DNA from: CAVVAL01 sp963740215
GTDB lineage: Bacteria > Actinomycetota > Actinomycetes > Mycobacteriales > Cryptosporangiaceae
Length of the DNA stretch: 64,000 bases
NCBI GenBank assembly: GCA_963740215.1
Contig: CAVUDJ010000012.1
Span: 868,001 to 932,000 of the forward strand
Direction: 5' to 3'
Shown one piece after another: positions 9,257-18,887 of this stretch (within the stretch, counting starts at the first letter, position 1; every line of letters begins with the position of its first letter). Under the pieces are notes generated by a model. The model saw only the letters and a list, made by a program, of their open reading frames with translations, made no database searches and was not told where the DNA came from. The position numbers were made by a program, and so were the translations under genes.

Positions 9257-10008
9257 CCACGCTCGCTGCCGCGGCCGGTCAGATGGGGACGGGCGAGTTC
9301 GTCACGTTCGTCATCCTGGGGATCGTGTCCCTGGGCGGGGCGATCGGCATGGTGCTGGCGCGTAACGCGATCCACTCCGCGCTGTTCCTCGTCATGACGA
9401 TGTTCAGCCTCGGCGTCTTCTACGTCCTGCAGGGCGGGCCGTTCATCGGCATGGCGCAGATCATCGTCTACACCGGCGCGATCATGATCCTGTTCCTGTT
9501 CGTCCTGATGCTGGTCGGCCGCGACTCCACCGACTCCGTGGTCGAGACCCTGCGCGGTCAGCGGCTGGCGGCGACCGTGTTGGGGATCGGGTTCGCCGTG
9601 CTGGTGTCGTCCGGGCTGTGGCGCGCAGTGCGGGGCAGCCGCTCGACCGGCCTCGAACAGGCGAACGCGGACGGCAACGTTCCGGCGCTCGCGGAGTCCC
9701 TCTTCACCAAGTACGTGTTCGCGTTCGAGGTGGCGAGTGCCCTGCTCATCACGGCCGCCGTCGGCGCGATGGTGCTGGCCCACGTCGAGAAGCAGAAGGG
9801 CGAGCGGCTCGGCCAGCGTGAGCGGTCGCAGGCCCGGTTCGCGCCGGGCAACTACCCTGCGCCGAAGCCCGGCCCCGGCGTCTACGCCACAGCCGACTCG
9901 GTGGCCACGCCCGCACTGCTGCCGGACGGTACCCCCGCCGAATCGAGCGTCTCGGACGTGGTCGAGCAGCGCGTTCTCGACCCCGGCATGACGACCCCGA
10001 AGGGATAG
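9253..10008 (+). CDS. nuoJ: NADH-quinone oxidoreductase subunit J
   Basis: This membrane subunit of complex I has 251 residues. Five hydrophobic helices fill roughly the first 170 residues and include the conserved stretch GPFIGMAQIIVYTGAIMILFLF, whose distorted helix is important for coupling. The remaining 80 residues are hydrophilic, as in other actinobacterial NuoJ proteins. The ATG overlaps the TGA of nuoI. Confidence 0.95.
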   Translation: MTTLAAAAGQMGTGEFVTFVILGIVSLGGAIGMVLARNAIHSALFLVMTMFSLGVFYVLQGGPFIGMAQIIVYTGAIMILFLFVLMLVGRDSTDSVVETLRGQRLAATVLGIGFAVLVSSGLWRAVRGSRSTGLEQANADGNVPALAESLFTKYVFAFEVASALLITAAVGAMVLAHVEKQKGERLGQRERSQARFAPGNYPAPKPGPGVYATADSVATPALLPDGTPAESSVSDVVEQRVLDPGMTTPKG

Positions 10009-10018
10009 GACGCCGATC

Positions 10019-10342
10019 ATGAAGGCCTTCTGGGAGTTCCTCCATGACCCCGCCGCCTACCTGGTGCTCGCGGCGGCGCTGTTCACGATCGGCGCGATCG
10101 GTGTTCTCGTCCGCCGCAACGCGATCGTCGTGTTCATGTGCATCGAGTTGATGCTCAACGCCGCGAACCTGACGCTCGTCACCTTCTCCCGCATGAACGG
10201 GACGCTGGACGGCCAGATCATGGCGTTCTTCGTGATGGTGGTGGCCGCCGCCGAGGTCGTCGTCGGGCTGGCGATCATCATGTCGATCTTCCGGACTCGC
10301 CGGTCGGCCTCGGTCGACGACGCCAACCTGCTCAAATACTGA
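10019..10342 (+). CDS. nuoK: NADH-quinone oxidoreductase subunit K
   Basis: This small MrpC-like membrane subunit has 107 residues and three hydrophobic helices. The glutamate-bearing helix VVFMCIELMLNAANLTLVTF and the later AAAEVVVGLAIIMSIF are typical of the family. The two buried glutamates belong to the proton path of the membrane arm. It lies ten bases after nuoJ and eight bases before nuoL. Confidence 0.96.
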   Translation: MKAFWEFLHDPAAYLVLAAALFTIGAIGVLVRRNAIVVFMCIELMLNAANLTLVTFSRMNGTLDGQIMAFFVMVVAAAEVVVGLAIIMSIFRTRRSASVDDANLLKY

Positions 10343-10350
10343 GGGAAACG

Positions 10351-12300
10351 ATGCCTGGATCTGGAGCGCTGGCGGTGGAGTACGCGCCGGCCACGGGGAC
10401 GCTCGGCAGTCTCTGGCTGCTCATCGCCCTTCCGCTGGCCGGCGCGGCGATCCTGCTGCTGCTCGGCCGCCGCGCCGACAAGTGGGGCCACCTGCTGGGT
10501 TGTGCCACCGTCGGTGCCAGCTTCGTGCTGGGCCTGACCCAGTTCTTCGCCCTGCGCGGGCTGGAGGATCGGGCCGTCGAGCAGCACCTGTTCACGTTCA
10601 TCCCGGTGGGGAGCCTCGAGGTCGAGGCCGGCCTTCTGTTCGACCCGCTGTCGGCGGTGTTCGTGCTGCTCATCACCGGCGTCGGTTTCCTGATCCACGT
10701 GTACTCGATCGGGTACATGTCGCATGATCCCGGTCGCCGGCGGTTCTTCGGGTATCTCAACCTGTTCGTCGCGGCGATGCTGCTTCTGGTGCTGGGCAAC
10801 AACTTCGTGGCCCTGTACGTCGGCTGGGAGGGCGTCGGTCTGGCGTCGTACCTGCTGATCGCGTTCTGGTACACCAGGCCGGCCGCCGCCACCGCCGCCA
10901 AGAAGGCGTTCATCATGAACCGGGTCGGCGACGTCGGCCTGGCGCTCGCGATCTTCCTGATGTTCGCGACCCTCGGCTCCACCTCGTTCGACGCGGTGTT
11001 CAGTGGTGCTGGCGAGCTGTCCACCACGACGCTCACCGCGCTGACGCTGCTGTTGCTACTCGGCGCGTGCGGTAAGTCCGGCCAGTTCCCGTTGCAGGCG
11101 TGGCTCCCGGACGCGATGGAGGGCCCCACCCCCGTCTCCGCGCTGATCCACGCCGCGACGATGGTCACCGCCGGCGTCTACCTGATCGCCCGGTGCAGCC
11201 CGATCTACGACCTGAGCCCTACCGGCCAGACCGTCGTCTGCGCGGTCGGCGCGATCACCCTGCTGATCGGGTGCATCATCGGTTGCGCCAAGGACGACAT
11301 CAAGCGCGTGCTCGCGTACTCGACCGTCTCGCAGATCGGCTACATGTTCCTCGCGGTCGGCCTCGGCGGCACCGCCTACGCGCTGGGCATCCTGCACCTG
11401 CTCACCCACGGCTTCTTCAAGGCCGGGCTGTTCCTCGGCGCCGGCTCGGTGATGCACGGCATGAAGGACCAGGTGGACATCCGGCGGTTCGGCGGGCTGG
11501 CGAAGTACATGCCGGTCACCACCGCCACCTTCGGCATGGGCTACCTGGCGATCATCGGCATCCCGCCGCTCTCGGGCTTCTTCTCCAAGGACCCGATCAT
11601 CGAGCACGCGTTCGACCGTCCTGGTTGGACCGGCTGGCTGTTCGGCGGCGCGGCCCTGCTCGGCGCCGGGCTCACCGCGTTCTACATGACCCGGCTGATG
11701 GTCCTCACGTTCTTCGGCAAGAAGCGGTGGACCGAGGACATCGACCACCCGCACGAGTCGCCTTCCTCGATGACCGTGCCGATGGTGATGCTCGCGATCG
11801 GATCCGTCGCTGCCGGCTTCCTGCTCACACGCGGCGACGCGCTGGTCAACTGGCTCGCCCCGGTCACCGGCGCCGGCCACGGCACCACCGAGGGCGCGGC
11901 CGAGGTGGTCCACAGGATCCCCGCGTGGGGTGTCACGACCCTGGTCATGCTCGTCGTGGTGATCGGCGCCGGCATGGGCTTCCTGCTGTTCCGCCAGGGC
12001 ACCGCCCTGGAGGAGCAGCCGACGGCGAACCCGCTCGTGCTCGCGGCACGGCGAAACCTCTACGCCGACGCGTTCAACGAGGCCGTCTTCATGCGTCCCG
12101 GCCAGTGGCTCACCCGGGCCCTGGTCTACGTGGACAGTCGCGGCATCGACGGGATCGTCAACGGTCTCGCGGCGGCTGTCGGCGGCGCGTCCGGACGACT
12201 ACGCCGAGTCCAGACCGGGTTCGTCCGGTCGTACGCCCTGACGATGCTCGGAGGTGCCTTCCTCGTGGTGGTCGCCCTGATGGCGGTGACGTGGTCGTGA
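10351..12300 (+). CDS. nuoL: NADH-quinone oxidoreductase subunit L
   Basis: This is the distal antiporter-like proton-pumping subunit. It has 649 residues and about 14 to 16 hydrophobic helices. Conserved features include GWEGVGLASYLLIAFW, the lysine-bearing stretch QAWLPDAMEGPTPVSALIHAATMVTAGVYL split over two helices, and the LLTHGFFKAGLFL segment. ATG 10351 is eight bases after the nuoK stop and is preferred over an in-frame extension into nuoK. The stop overlaps the GTG of nuoM. Confidence 0.96.
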   Translation: MPGSGALAVEYAPATGTLGSLWLLIALPLAGAAILLLLGRRADKWGHLLGCATVGASFVLGLTQFFALRGLEDRAVEQHLFTFIPVGSLEVEAGLLFDPLSAVFVLLITGVGFLIHVYSIGYMSHDPGRRRFFGYLNLFVAAMLLLVLGNNFVALYVGWEGVGLASYLLIAFWYTRPAAATAAKKAFIMNRVGDVGLALAIFLMFATLGSTSFDAVFSGAGELSTTTLTALTLLLLLGACGKSGQFPLQAWLPDAMEGPTPVSALIHAATMVTAGVYLIARCSPIYDLSPTGQTVVCAVGAITLLIGCIIGCAKDDIKRVLAYSTVSQIGYMFLAVGLGGTAYALGILHLLTHGFFKAGLFLGAGSVMHGMKDQVDIRRFGGLAKYMPVTTATFGMGYLAIIGIPPLSGFFSKDPIIEHAFDRPGWTGWLFGGAALLGAGLTAFYMTRLMVLTFFGKKRWTEDIDHPHESPSSMTVPMVMLAIGSVAAGFLLTRGDALVNWLAPVTGAGHGTTEGAAEVVHRIPAWGVTTLVMLVVVIGAGMGFLLFRQGTALEEQPTANPLVLAARRNLYADAFNEAVFMRPGQWLTRALVYVDSRGIDGIVNGLAAAVGGASGRLRRVQTGFVRSYALTMLGGAFLVVVALMAVTWS

Positions 12301-13826
12301 ACGACTTCCCGTTCCTTCCCGTACTGACGATCCTGCCGGTGGTCGGCGCGCTCGTCGTGGTGCTGCTGCCCCGCGACAACGACAAGCTCGCCAAGCAGGT
12401 GACGCTGGCCTGGACCCTGCTGGTGCTGGCGATCACGGTCGCCATGACGGTCGGATACGAGCCGGACGGCGAGCGGTTCCAGTTCGTCTCGTCGTACGAG
12501 TGGATCCCGCGGTTCGGCGTCCGCCTCGACTTCGGCGTCGACGGCATCGCGCTGGTCATGCTGGTGCTCATCGCGGTGCTGATGCCGATCGTCGTGCTGG
12601 CGTCCTGGCACGACGCGATCGGCGGCAGGCGCAGCGTCGGCACGTTCTTCGCGCTGATGCTCGCGCTGGAGAGCTGCATGATCGGGGTCTTCGCGGCCAC
12701 CGACGTCTTCCTCTTCTACGTGTTCTTCGAGGTCATGCTCGTCCCGATGTACTTCCTGATCGGGTCCTACGGCGGTCCGCGGCGGCAGTACGCGGCGGTC
12801 AAGTTCTTCCTGTACTCCCTGGTCGGCGGGTTGTTCATGCTGGCCGCCGTGATCGGGCTGTACGTGGTGAGCGCCGAGGGCGGCATCGGCACGTTCTCGT
12901 TCGAGGAGCTGTCCCGGCTCACGATCGACGAGGGCACGCAGCGCTGGCTGTTCCTCGGCTTCTTCATCGCGTTCGCGATCAAGGCGCCGCTGTTCCCGTT
13001 CCACACCTGGCTGCCGGACGCCGGTGGCCAGGCGCCGATCGGCGCGGCGGTCCTGCTGGTGGGTGTCCTGGACAAGGTCGGCACCTACGGCTTCCTGCGG
13101 TACTGCCTGCCGCTGTTCCCCGACGCGTCGAAGTACTTCGCGCCGCTGGCGATCGTCCTGTCGGTGATCGGCATCATCTACGGCGCGCTGCTCGCGATGG
13201 GCCAGAGCGACATGAAGCGCCTGGTCGCGTACACGTCGGTCGCGCACTTCGGCTTCATCGGGCTCGGCGTCTTCGCGTTCACGACGCAGGCCGGCACCGG
13301 CGCCGTGCTGTACATGGTCAACCACGGCCTCTCGACCGGCGCGCTGTTCCTCATCGTCGGGTTCCTGGTGGCGCGGCGCGGCTCGTCCGCGGTGGCCGAC
13401 TTCGGTGGCGCCGGCAAGGTGATCCCGTGGATCAGCGGCGCGTTCCTCATCGCCGGCCTGTCGCTCGCTGGCGCTGCCCGGCACCAACGTCGTTCGTCAG
13501 CGAGTTCCTGGTGCTGATCGGCTCCTTCACGACCCAGCCGGTGGCCACCGTGATCGCCACGATCGGCATCATCCTCGCCGCGCTCTACATCCTGCTGATG
13601 TACCAGCGCACGATGCAGGGCGACGCTCAACCCGGCCATGCCGAAGATGAAGGACATGAGCCGGCGCGAGGCGTTCGTGATCGCGCCGGTGATCGCCCTC
13701 ATCCTCGCGCTCGGCTTCTACCCGAAGCCGGTCATCGACATCATCAACCCGGCGGTGCAGGCGACCCTGCAGGACATCGGTAAGACCGATCCCGCGCCGA
13801 CCGCGACCTCCGGAGGCGGCAAGTGA
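12297..13826 (+). CDS. nuoM: NADH-quinone oxidoreductase subunit M (frameshifted in this sequence)
   Basis: This is a second antiporter-like proton-pumping subunit, about 508 residues once corrected. The N-terminal part reads cleanly to IAGLSLA, with the conserved FPFHTWLPDAGGQAPIGAAVLLVG. Near 13464 and again near 13489 the frame slips by one base each time. The second frame carries TSFVSEFLVLIGSFTTQ, and a third slip near 13622 returns to the starting frame (MPKMKDMSRREAF and GFYPKPVIDIINPAVQ). Three extra bases together keep the stop in phase. An intact operon around it makes sequencing error more likely than a real mutation. Confidence 0.92.
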
Positions 13827-13836
13827 GAGCGTCACC

Positions 13837-15408
13837 GTGATCTGCTCGCGCGCCGCGGAGAGTATCAACGCTCCCGCGCTCGACTACGGTGCGCTCGCGC
13901 CGATGCTGATCCTCTTCGGTGCGGCATGCCTCGGCGTCCTCGTCGAGGCGTTCGTGCCGCGGGTCGCGCGCCAGCCGGTCCAGGTGGGCATCGCGCTCAT
14001 CGGACTGTTCGCCGCGTTCGTCGCCGTGGTGCTGCTCGGCCTGCGACGAGAAGGCGGTGAAGACCGCGGACGTCGCGGTGGCCGTCGACGGCCCGGCGTT
14101 GTTCATGCAGGGCAGCATCATCCTGCTCGGGCTTCGTCAGCATGCTGCTCATCGCCGAGCGCGCGCTGGAGACCGGCGGTGCGTTCGTGGCCAGCGCGGC
14201 GGTCACCGCCGGCACCGCTGCCGACCGCAAGCTCGCCGAGTCCAGGCTACAGCCAGACCGAGGCGTTCCCCCTCGCCATCTTCGCGCTCGGCGGCATGAT
14301 GCTGTTCGTCTCGGCGAACGACCTGCTGCTGATGTTCGTGGCGCTGGAGGTCCTGTCGCTGCCGCTGTACCTGCTCTGCGGTCTGGCGCGCCGGCGGCGG
14401 CTTCTCTCCCAGGAAGCCGCGGTCAAGTACTTCCTGCTCGGCGCGTTCGCGTCGGCCTTCTTCCTCTACGGTTTGGCGCTTGTCTACGGGTTCTCCGGCG
14501 CCGTCGACCTGCGCGCGATCCACGAGTCGATCAACGCCTCCGACCGCGACGACACGCTGCTCCTGCTCGGCCTGGCGATGCTCATCATCGGACTGCTGTT
14601 CAAGGCCGGGGCCGCGCCGTTCCACCAGTGGACGCCGGACGTGTACCAGGGCGCGCCGACGCCGATCACCGCTCTCATGGCGTCCTGCACGAAGGTCGCC
14701 GCGTTCGGTGCGATCCTGCGCGTGCTCTACGTCGGGTTCTTCGACCTCCGGTGGGACTGGCGGCCGCTGCTCATCGGCGTCGCGATCCTCACGATGATCG
14801 TCGGCTCGGTGCTCGCGGTCACGCAGACGGACATCAAGCGGCTGCTCGCGTACTCGTCGATCGCCAATGCCGGGTTCATCCTCTGTGGCGTCGTCGGCTT
14901 CGGTCCGGACGGCGTCTCGGGCGGCATCTCCAGCACGATGTTCTACCTCGCCGCCTACGGCTTCACCACGATCGGCGCGTTCACCGTGGTCATGCTGGTG
15001 CGGGACGCCGACGGCGAGGCCACCCACCTCGCGCGGTGGGCCGGGCTGGGTCGCCGCTCGCCGCTGTTCGCCGCCGTCTTCACGTTCTTCATGCTGGCGT
15101 TCGCGGGTATCCCGCTCACCAGCGGCTTCACCAGCAAGCTGGCCGTGTTCTCCGCCGCGGCCGGAGGAGGGGCGGTGCCGCTGGTCATCGTGGGCGTCAT
15201 CGCTAGCATGATCCTCGCGTTCCCGTATCTGCGGGTCATCGTGCTCATGTACCTCTCCGAGCCCGCGGAGGACGGACCGACTGTGGTAATCCCCGGCTTC
15301 TACACCGCTGCCGCCCTGATGGTCGGCGTGCTGGCCACACTGCTGCTCGGCGTCATGCCGCAGGAGATGCTGGAGCTCGCCGACAGCGCCGCAGAGTTCG
15401 TGCGATAG
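13837..15408 (+). CDS. nuoN: NADH-quinone oxidoreductase subunit N (frameshifted in this sequence)
   Basis: This is the third antiporter-like proton pump of complex I, about 522 residues after correction. The frame slips by one extra base near 14046 (after VVLLGLR), near 14131 (after SIILLG) and near 14244 (before YSQTEAFPLAIFALGG). The rest, roughly residues 140 to 522, is clean and includes GAAPFHQWTPDVYQGAPTP and the LLAYSSIANAGF segment. The GTG start at 13837 is uncertain because the first dozen residues are not conserved. It is the last gene of the nuo operon. Confidence 0.9.
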   Translation: MICSRAAESINAPALDYGALAPMLILFGAACLGVLVEAFVPRVARQPVQVGIALIGLFAAFVAVVLLGLRREGGEDRGRRGGRRRPGVVHAGQHHPARASSACCSSPSARWRPAVRSWPARRSPPAPLPTASSPSPGYSQTEAFPLAIFALGGMMLFVSANDLLLMFVALEVLSLPLYLLCGLARRRRLLSQEAAVKYFLLGAFASAFFLYGLALVYGFSGAVDLRAIHESINASDRDDTLLLLGLAMLIIGLLFKAGAAPFHQWTPDVYQGAPTPITALMASCTKVAAFGAILRVLYVGFFDLRWDWRPLLIGVAILTMIVGSVLAVTQTDIKRLLAYSSIANAGFILCGVVGFGPDGVSGGISSTMFYLAAYGFTTIGAFTVVMLVRDADGEATHLARWAGLGRRSPLFAAVFTFFMLAFAGIPLTSGFTSKLAVFSAAAGGGAVPLVIVGVIASMILAFPYLRVIVLMYLSEPAEDGPTVVIPGFYTAAALMVGVLATLLLGVMPQEMLELADSAAEFVR

Positions 15409-15542
15409 CCGATGGTCACAAGCGCACAAGGCCCGGCCCGACTCGGTCCACGGCCCTCTGCGGCACGACCGGTGCTGGCAGCGCGTCGGTCCTGGCGATC
15501 GGGCTGGAGCGGCGTCGGAGTCGACAGTGCCTGCGCACGGCC

Positions 15543-16439
15543 GTGGAGAGCGGTGACGCGTTCGTCACCGAGGCGTCCCGGCACCTCGTGGAGGCGGGCG
15601 GCAAGCGGTTCCGGCCGCTGCTCACGCTGCTCGCCGCCCAGTTCGGGGACGCGTCGGCGCCCGAGGTCGTGCAGGCCGCGGTCGTGGTCGAGCTGACCCA
15701 CCTGGCCACGCTCTACCACGACGACGTCATGGACGAGGCTGACGTGCGCCGCGGCGCGCCCAGCGCCAACTCGCGGTACACGAACACCGTCGCCATCCTC
15801 ACCGGCGACTACCTGTTCGCCCGGGCGTCGGACATCGTCTCCGACCTCGGCCCTGTCGCGGTGAAGATCCAGTCGCGGACGTTCTCGCGCCTGGTCACGG
15901 GTCAGATCCGCGAGACGGCTGGTCCCGTCGGCGACGCCGATCCCGTCGAGCACTACCTGCATGTCGTCGCCGAGAAGACCGGGTCGCTGATCGCCACGTC
16001 CGGCCAGTTCGGAGCCATGTTCGCCGGCGCGTCCGAGGCCGTCGTCGAGACGCTGACCCGGTACGGCGAGGTCATCGGGGTGGCGTTCCAGCTCTCCGAC
16101 GACCTGCTCGACATCGCCTCCGAGACCGGCCAGTCCGGCAAGACGCCCGGTACCGACCTGCGCGAGGGCGTACCGACGCTGCCGGTACTGCACGCCCTGG
16201 CCTCGACCGATCCTGGCGAGGAGCGGCTGCGGTCGCTGGTGTCCCGGCCGCTGGTCGACGACGACGAGCACGCCGAGGCGCTGGACCTGCTACGCAAATC
16301 ACCTGCGATGGCGTCGGCCCGAGCCACCCTCGACTCCTACGCCGACGAGGCGCGGGCGTTGCTGGCGACCCTGCCGGACGTGCCGGCGCGCGCCGCCCTG
16401 GAGTCCCTGGCCGAGTTCGTGGTGGCCCGCACCGGCTGA
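15543..16439 (+). CDS. Polyprenyl diphosphate synthase, probably for the menaquinone side chain (N-terminus uncertain)
   Basis: This is a trans-isoprenyl diphosphate synthase that extends allylic diphosphates with isopentenyl diphosphate. Both Asp-rich motifs are visible: HDDVMDEAD near residue 60 and QLSDDLLD near 182. EAGGKRFRPLLTLL is also present. The open frame gives about 298 residues, while such enzymes are usually 320-350, so 20 to 40 N-terminal residues are missing. The DNA from 15412 reads as plausible family sequence only if bases are removed, so the start is probably damaged by frameshifts. Position just after nuo fits quinone side-chain synthesis (HepT/IspB/GrcC type). Confidence 0.88.
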   Translation: MESGDAFVTEASRHLVEAGGKRFRPLLTLLAAQFGDASAPEVVQAAVVVELTHLATLYHDDVMDEADVRRGAPSANSRYTNTVAILTGDYLFARASDIVSDLGPVAVKIQSRTFSRLVTGQIRETAGPVGDADPVEHYLHVVAEKTGSLIATSGQFGAMFAGASEAVVETLTRYGEVIGVAFQLSDDLLDIASETGQSGKTPGTDLREGVPTLPVLHALASTDPGEERLRSLVSRPLVDDDEHAEALDLLRKSPAMASARATLDSYADEARALLATLPDVPARAALESLAEFVVARTG

Positions 16440-16463
16440 GACCGCCAGCCCGCCACCCCCGCC

Positions 16464-16526
16464 GCCGAGTTTCGGACTTTTGAGGGTCTGGCGCGCCCTG
16501 GAACCCTCAAAAGTCCGAAACTCGGC
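16464..16526. repeat. Perfect 24-bp inverted repeat between convergent genes, likely bidirectional terminator and dispersed repeat
   Basis: The arms at 16464-16487 and 16503-16526 are perfectly complementary over 24 bases, with a 15-base loop. The arm contains TTTCGGACTTTTGAGGGT. The stem lies between the convergent polyprenyl synthase and PhoX genes, where it could end both transcripts. The same 18-base core arms recur at 23893-23944, so this is also a copy of a dispersed palindrome. Confidence 0.85.
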
Positions 16527-16539
16527 GTCTGCGCGGGGC

Positions 16540-18641
16540 TCAAGCGCCGATGCGCTTGCTTCCCTCGGCGATACGCCAGCTGACCACTACGGCGGGGCGG
16601 GCGTAGTCGCCGTCCGGCCAGGTGCTCTTCGGGGTGTCGAACGAGGCGCCGCTCAGCTCGCCCGGGTGCTGCACGGCCACGAACACGCTGCGCTGGTCCG
16701 GGGTGACGCACGGGCCGCAGGTCTCAGCGCCGATCGGGACGCTGAGGAACTGCTTGAGGTGCCCGGCCTCCGGCCCCTCGACGGGCATCGCGAACAGGCC
16801 GTCGTTGGAGCCGAGCGCGTTGCCGTCGGTGGAGATCCAGAGGTTGCCGGCGCGGTCGAAGGCGACGTTGTCCGGGCAGGAGATCGGGCTGACCTTGCTC
16901 TTGTCGTACCCGGAGAAGTAGGTCTTCGGATCGGTCGGGTCGCCCGCGACCAGCGGGATCGACCAGGTGAACTTCTCCGCGCCCGCGTCATTGCCCTGCT
17001 CGGCGATAGCGAGGATGTGCCCGTGCTTGTTGGCGGTGCGCGGGTTGGGCTCGTCCGCCGCGGGGTTGGTGCCGGCGCCGCGGTTGGTGTTGTTGGTGAG
17101 CGCCACGTAGATCTTGCCGTCGACCGGGTTCCGCTCGATGTCCTCGGGGCGGTCCATCTTGGTGGGCCCGACCTTGTCAGCCGCGAGTCGGGTGTGGACG
17201 AGCACCTGGTCGACGGTCATCCCGGGCACCAGCGACTGGTTGCCGCGCACCAGCGGGATCCACTCGCCGACGCCGTCGAAGGCGCCGTCGGACGGCAGCG
17301 TGCCGTCGCCGATGATCTCGCTCGCGGGGCTGTTGCCGGTGAGCTTGGCGACATACAGGGTGCCGTGGTCGAGGAGGGTGAGGTTGTGCGCCCGGTCGTT
17401 CTTCCGCGTACCGCTTGGTGGACACGAACTTGTAGATGTAGTCGAAACGCTCGTCGTCGCCCATGTACGCCACGGCGCGGCCGTCGGCGCTCAGGGAGAT
17501 CGTCGCGCCCTCGTGCTTGAACCGGCCGAGTGCGGTGCGCTTGCGCGGGGTCGAGTCCTTGTCGTGCGGGTCGAGCTCGACGATCCAGCCGAAGCGGTTG
17601 GCCTCGTGCGGGTGCTTCGCCAGGTCGAACCGCTCGTCGGCCTCGTGCCACTTGCGGTTGCCGGCCGGGATGGCGTTGACCGTGTCGATGCCGTACCGCT
17701 TGAGCGCCGTCTTATCGGCCTCGGGCACTCCGTTGCCGCCGACGAAGTACTGGTTGAAGTTCTCCTCGCCGGACAGGACTGGTGCCCCACGGCGTGGTGC
17801 CGCCGGCGCAGTTGTTCAGCGTGCCGAGCACCTTCGTGCCGCTCGGGTCGGCCGCGGTCTTGAGCAGCGGCGAGCCGGCGGCGGGGCCGGTGAGCTTGAA
17901 GGTGGACTGCGCGGTGAGGCGGCGGTTGTACCTGTGCCCGTGCTTCACGGGGCGCCACTGGCCGGTGTCGCCGACCCGCTCCAGCTCCACGACGGACAGG
18001 CCGTGCGCGGCCATCGCGATCTTGCGCTGCTCGACCGTGGTGCCGTCGGCGCTCTTCACGCCGGGGAACATCAGCTCCTCGTTCGTGTACTCGTGGTTCA
18101 CGACGAGCAGGGCGCGGTGCGGCCCGCCGTACCACGGCCGCTCCAGCGGGAGCATGGTCACGTAGTCGTTGTTGTAGCCGAACTGCTTCGATTGCGCGCG
18201 CACGCTCTGGTTGTGCGGGTCGAACTTCGGCGCGCCCGGCACGATGGGGTCGCCCCACCGGATGACGACGGCGTGGTCGTAGCCGTTCGGCACGACAACG
18301 CTGTCCAGCTTGTTCGGCGGCACGGCCGGGAAGGTCAGGGCCGCACCGTCCGCAGTCGTGGTCTCGGTCGTTGCCGCCGCAGCCGGAAGCGCCACGGCCC
18401 CGGAGACACCGGCGACGCCAGCGGCCAGAGCACCGACGGCGCTGGCGCGGAGCAGACCACGACGGGACAGTCGGCCGGCGAGCGCGTCGGTGGCGATGTC
18501 CCCGAAGTACTCGTTGTCGCTGGTGTTCGGCGCGGGGTGCGCGCAGGCGTTGCCGCAGCGGTACGCGCAGGTCATCGCGGAGCGACCGGTCGGATGATCG
18601 GCCAGCGGGAGTAGCCGTCGGTGATCGGGGCTGTGGGTCAC
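16540..18641 (-). CDS. Tat-exported PhoX/DUF839-family phosphatase (two frameshifts in this sequence)
   Basis: The protein is about 700 residues after correction and belongs to the PhoX-like alkaline phosphatase family, which uses Ca/Fe cofactors outside the cell. A twin-arginine signal (SRRGLLRASAVGALAAGVAG) begins near residue 58 after a Cys-containing N-terminal segment. A GAGGAG ribosome-binding site precedes the GTG start by five bases. The frame slips by one base near 17781 (after TTPWGT) and near 17401 (after TKRYAEE). Removing one base at each point restores sequence such as LSGEENFNQYFVGG and AHNLTLLDHGTLYVAKL. The family call is firm; the substrate is not known from sequence. Confidence 0.87.
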
Positions 18642-18831
18642 GCGTGCTCCTCGGTGGGCAGGGGTCGGCTGCCCAGAACCTAGGGACCAGACGTGAGCAG
18701 CACGGGCCCGGGAAGTGAACTGTGCATGTCCAGCATGTGTTCGCCGTCACGATCTGTGAAGGATCTACACGAATCCTCCCTTCTTGATCGGATCAGCTGA
18801 TGTTCGAGGGAAGACTCTCTTAAGGAAGTTT

Positions 18832-18859
18832 TGAACCGCCCCCATTGGTGGTCCGTGTA
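18832..18859 (+). promoter_or_regulatory. ECF-type promoter upstream of the sigma factor gene
   Basis: TGAACC at 18832-18837 and CGTGTA at 18854-18859 are separated by exactly 16 bases. This matches the -35/-10 pattern known for ECF promoters of the SigL/SigM type in actinobacteria. It lies 28 bases upstream of the ATG of the sigma gene, so self-activation of the sigma/anti-sigma pair is the simplest reading. I found no second good match in the window. Confidence 0.75.
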
Positions 18860-18887
18860 GCCGGTTGGGAAGGGGGTTCGATCGCTG

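Noticed and set aside
13440..13640. Programmed ribosomal frameshifting in nuoM
   Set aside because: There are three slips without slippery heptamers, and the same kind of slip occurs in a dozen unrelated genes. A shared sequence-quality cause is simpler.
16540..18641. PhoX gene as a decayed pseudogene
   Set aside because: Only two single-base insertions are present; the signal peptide, ribosome site and all other sequence are intact, which does not look like decay.
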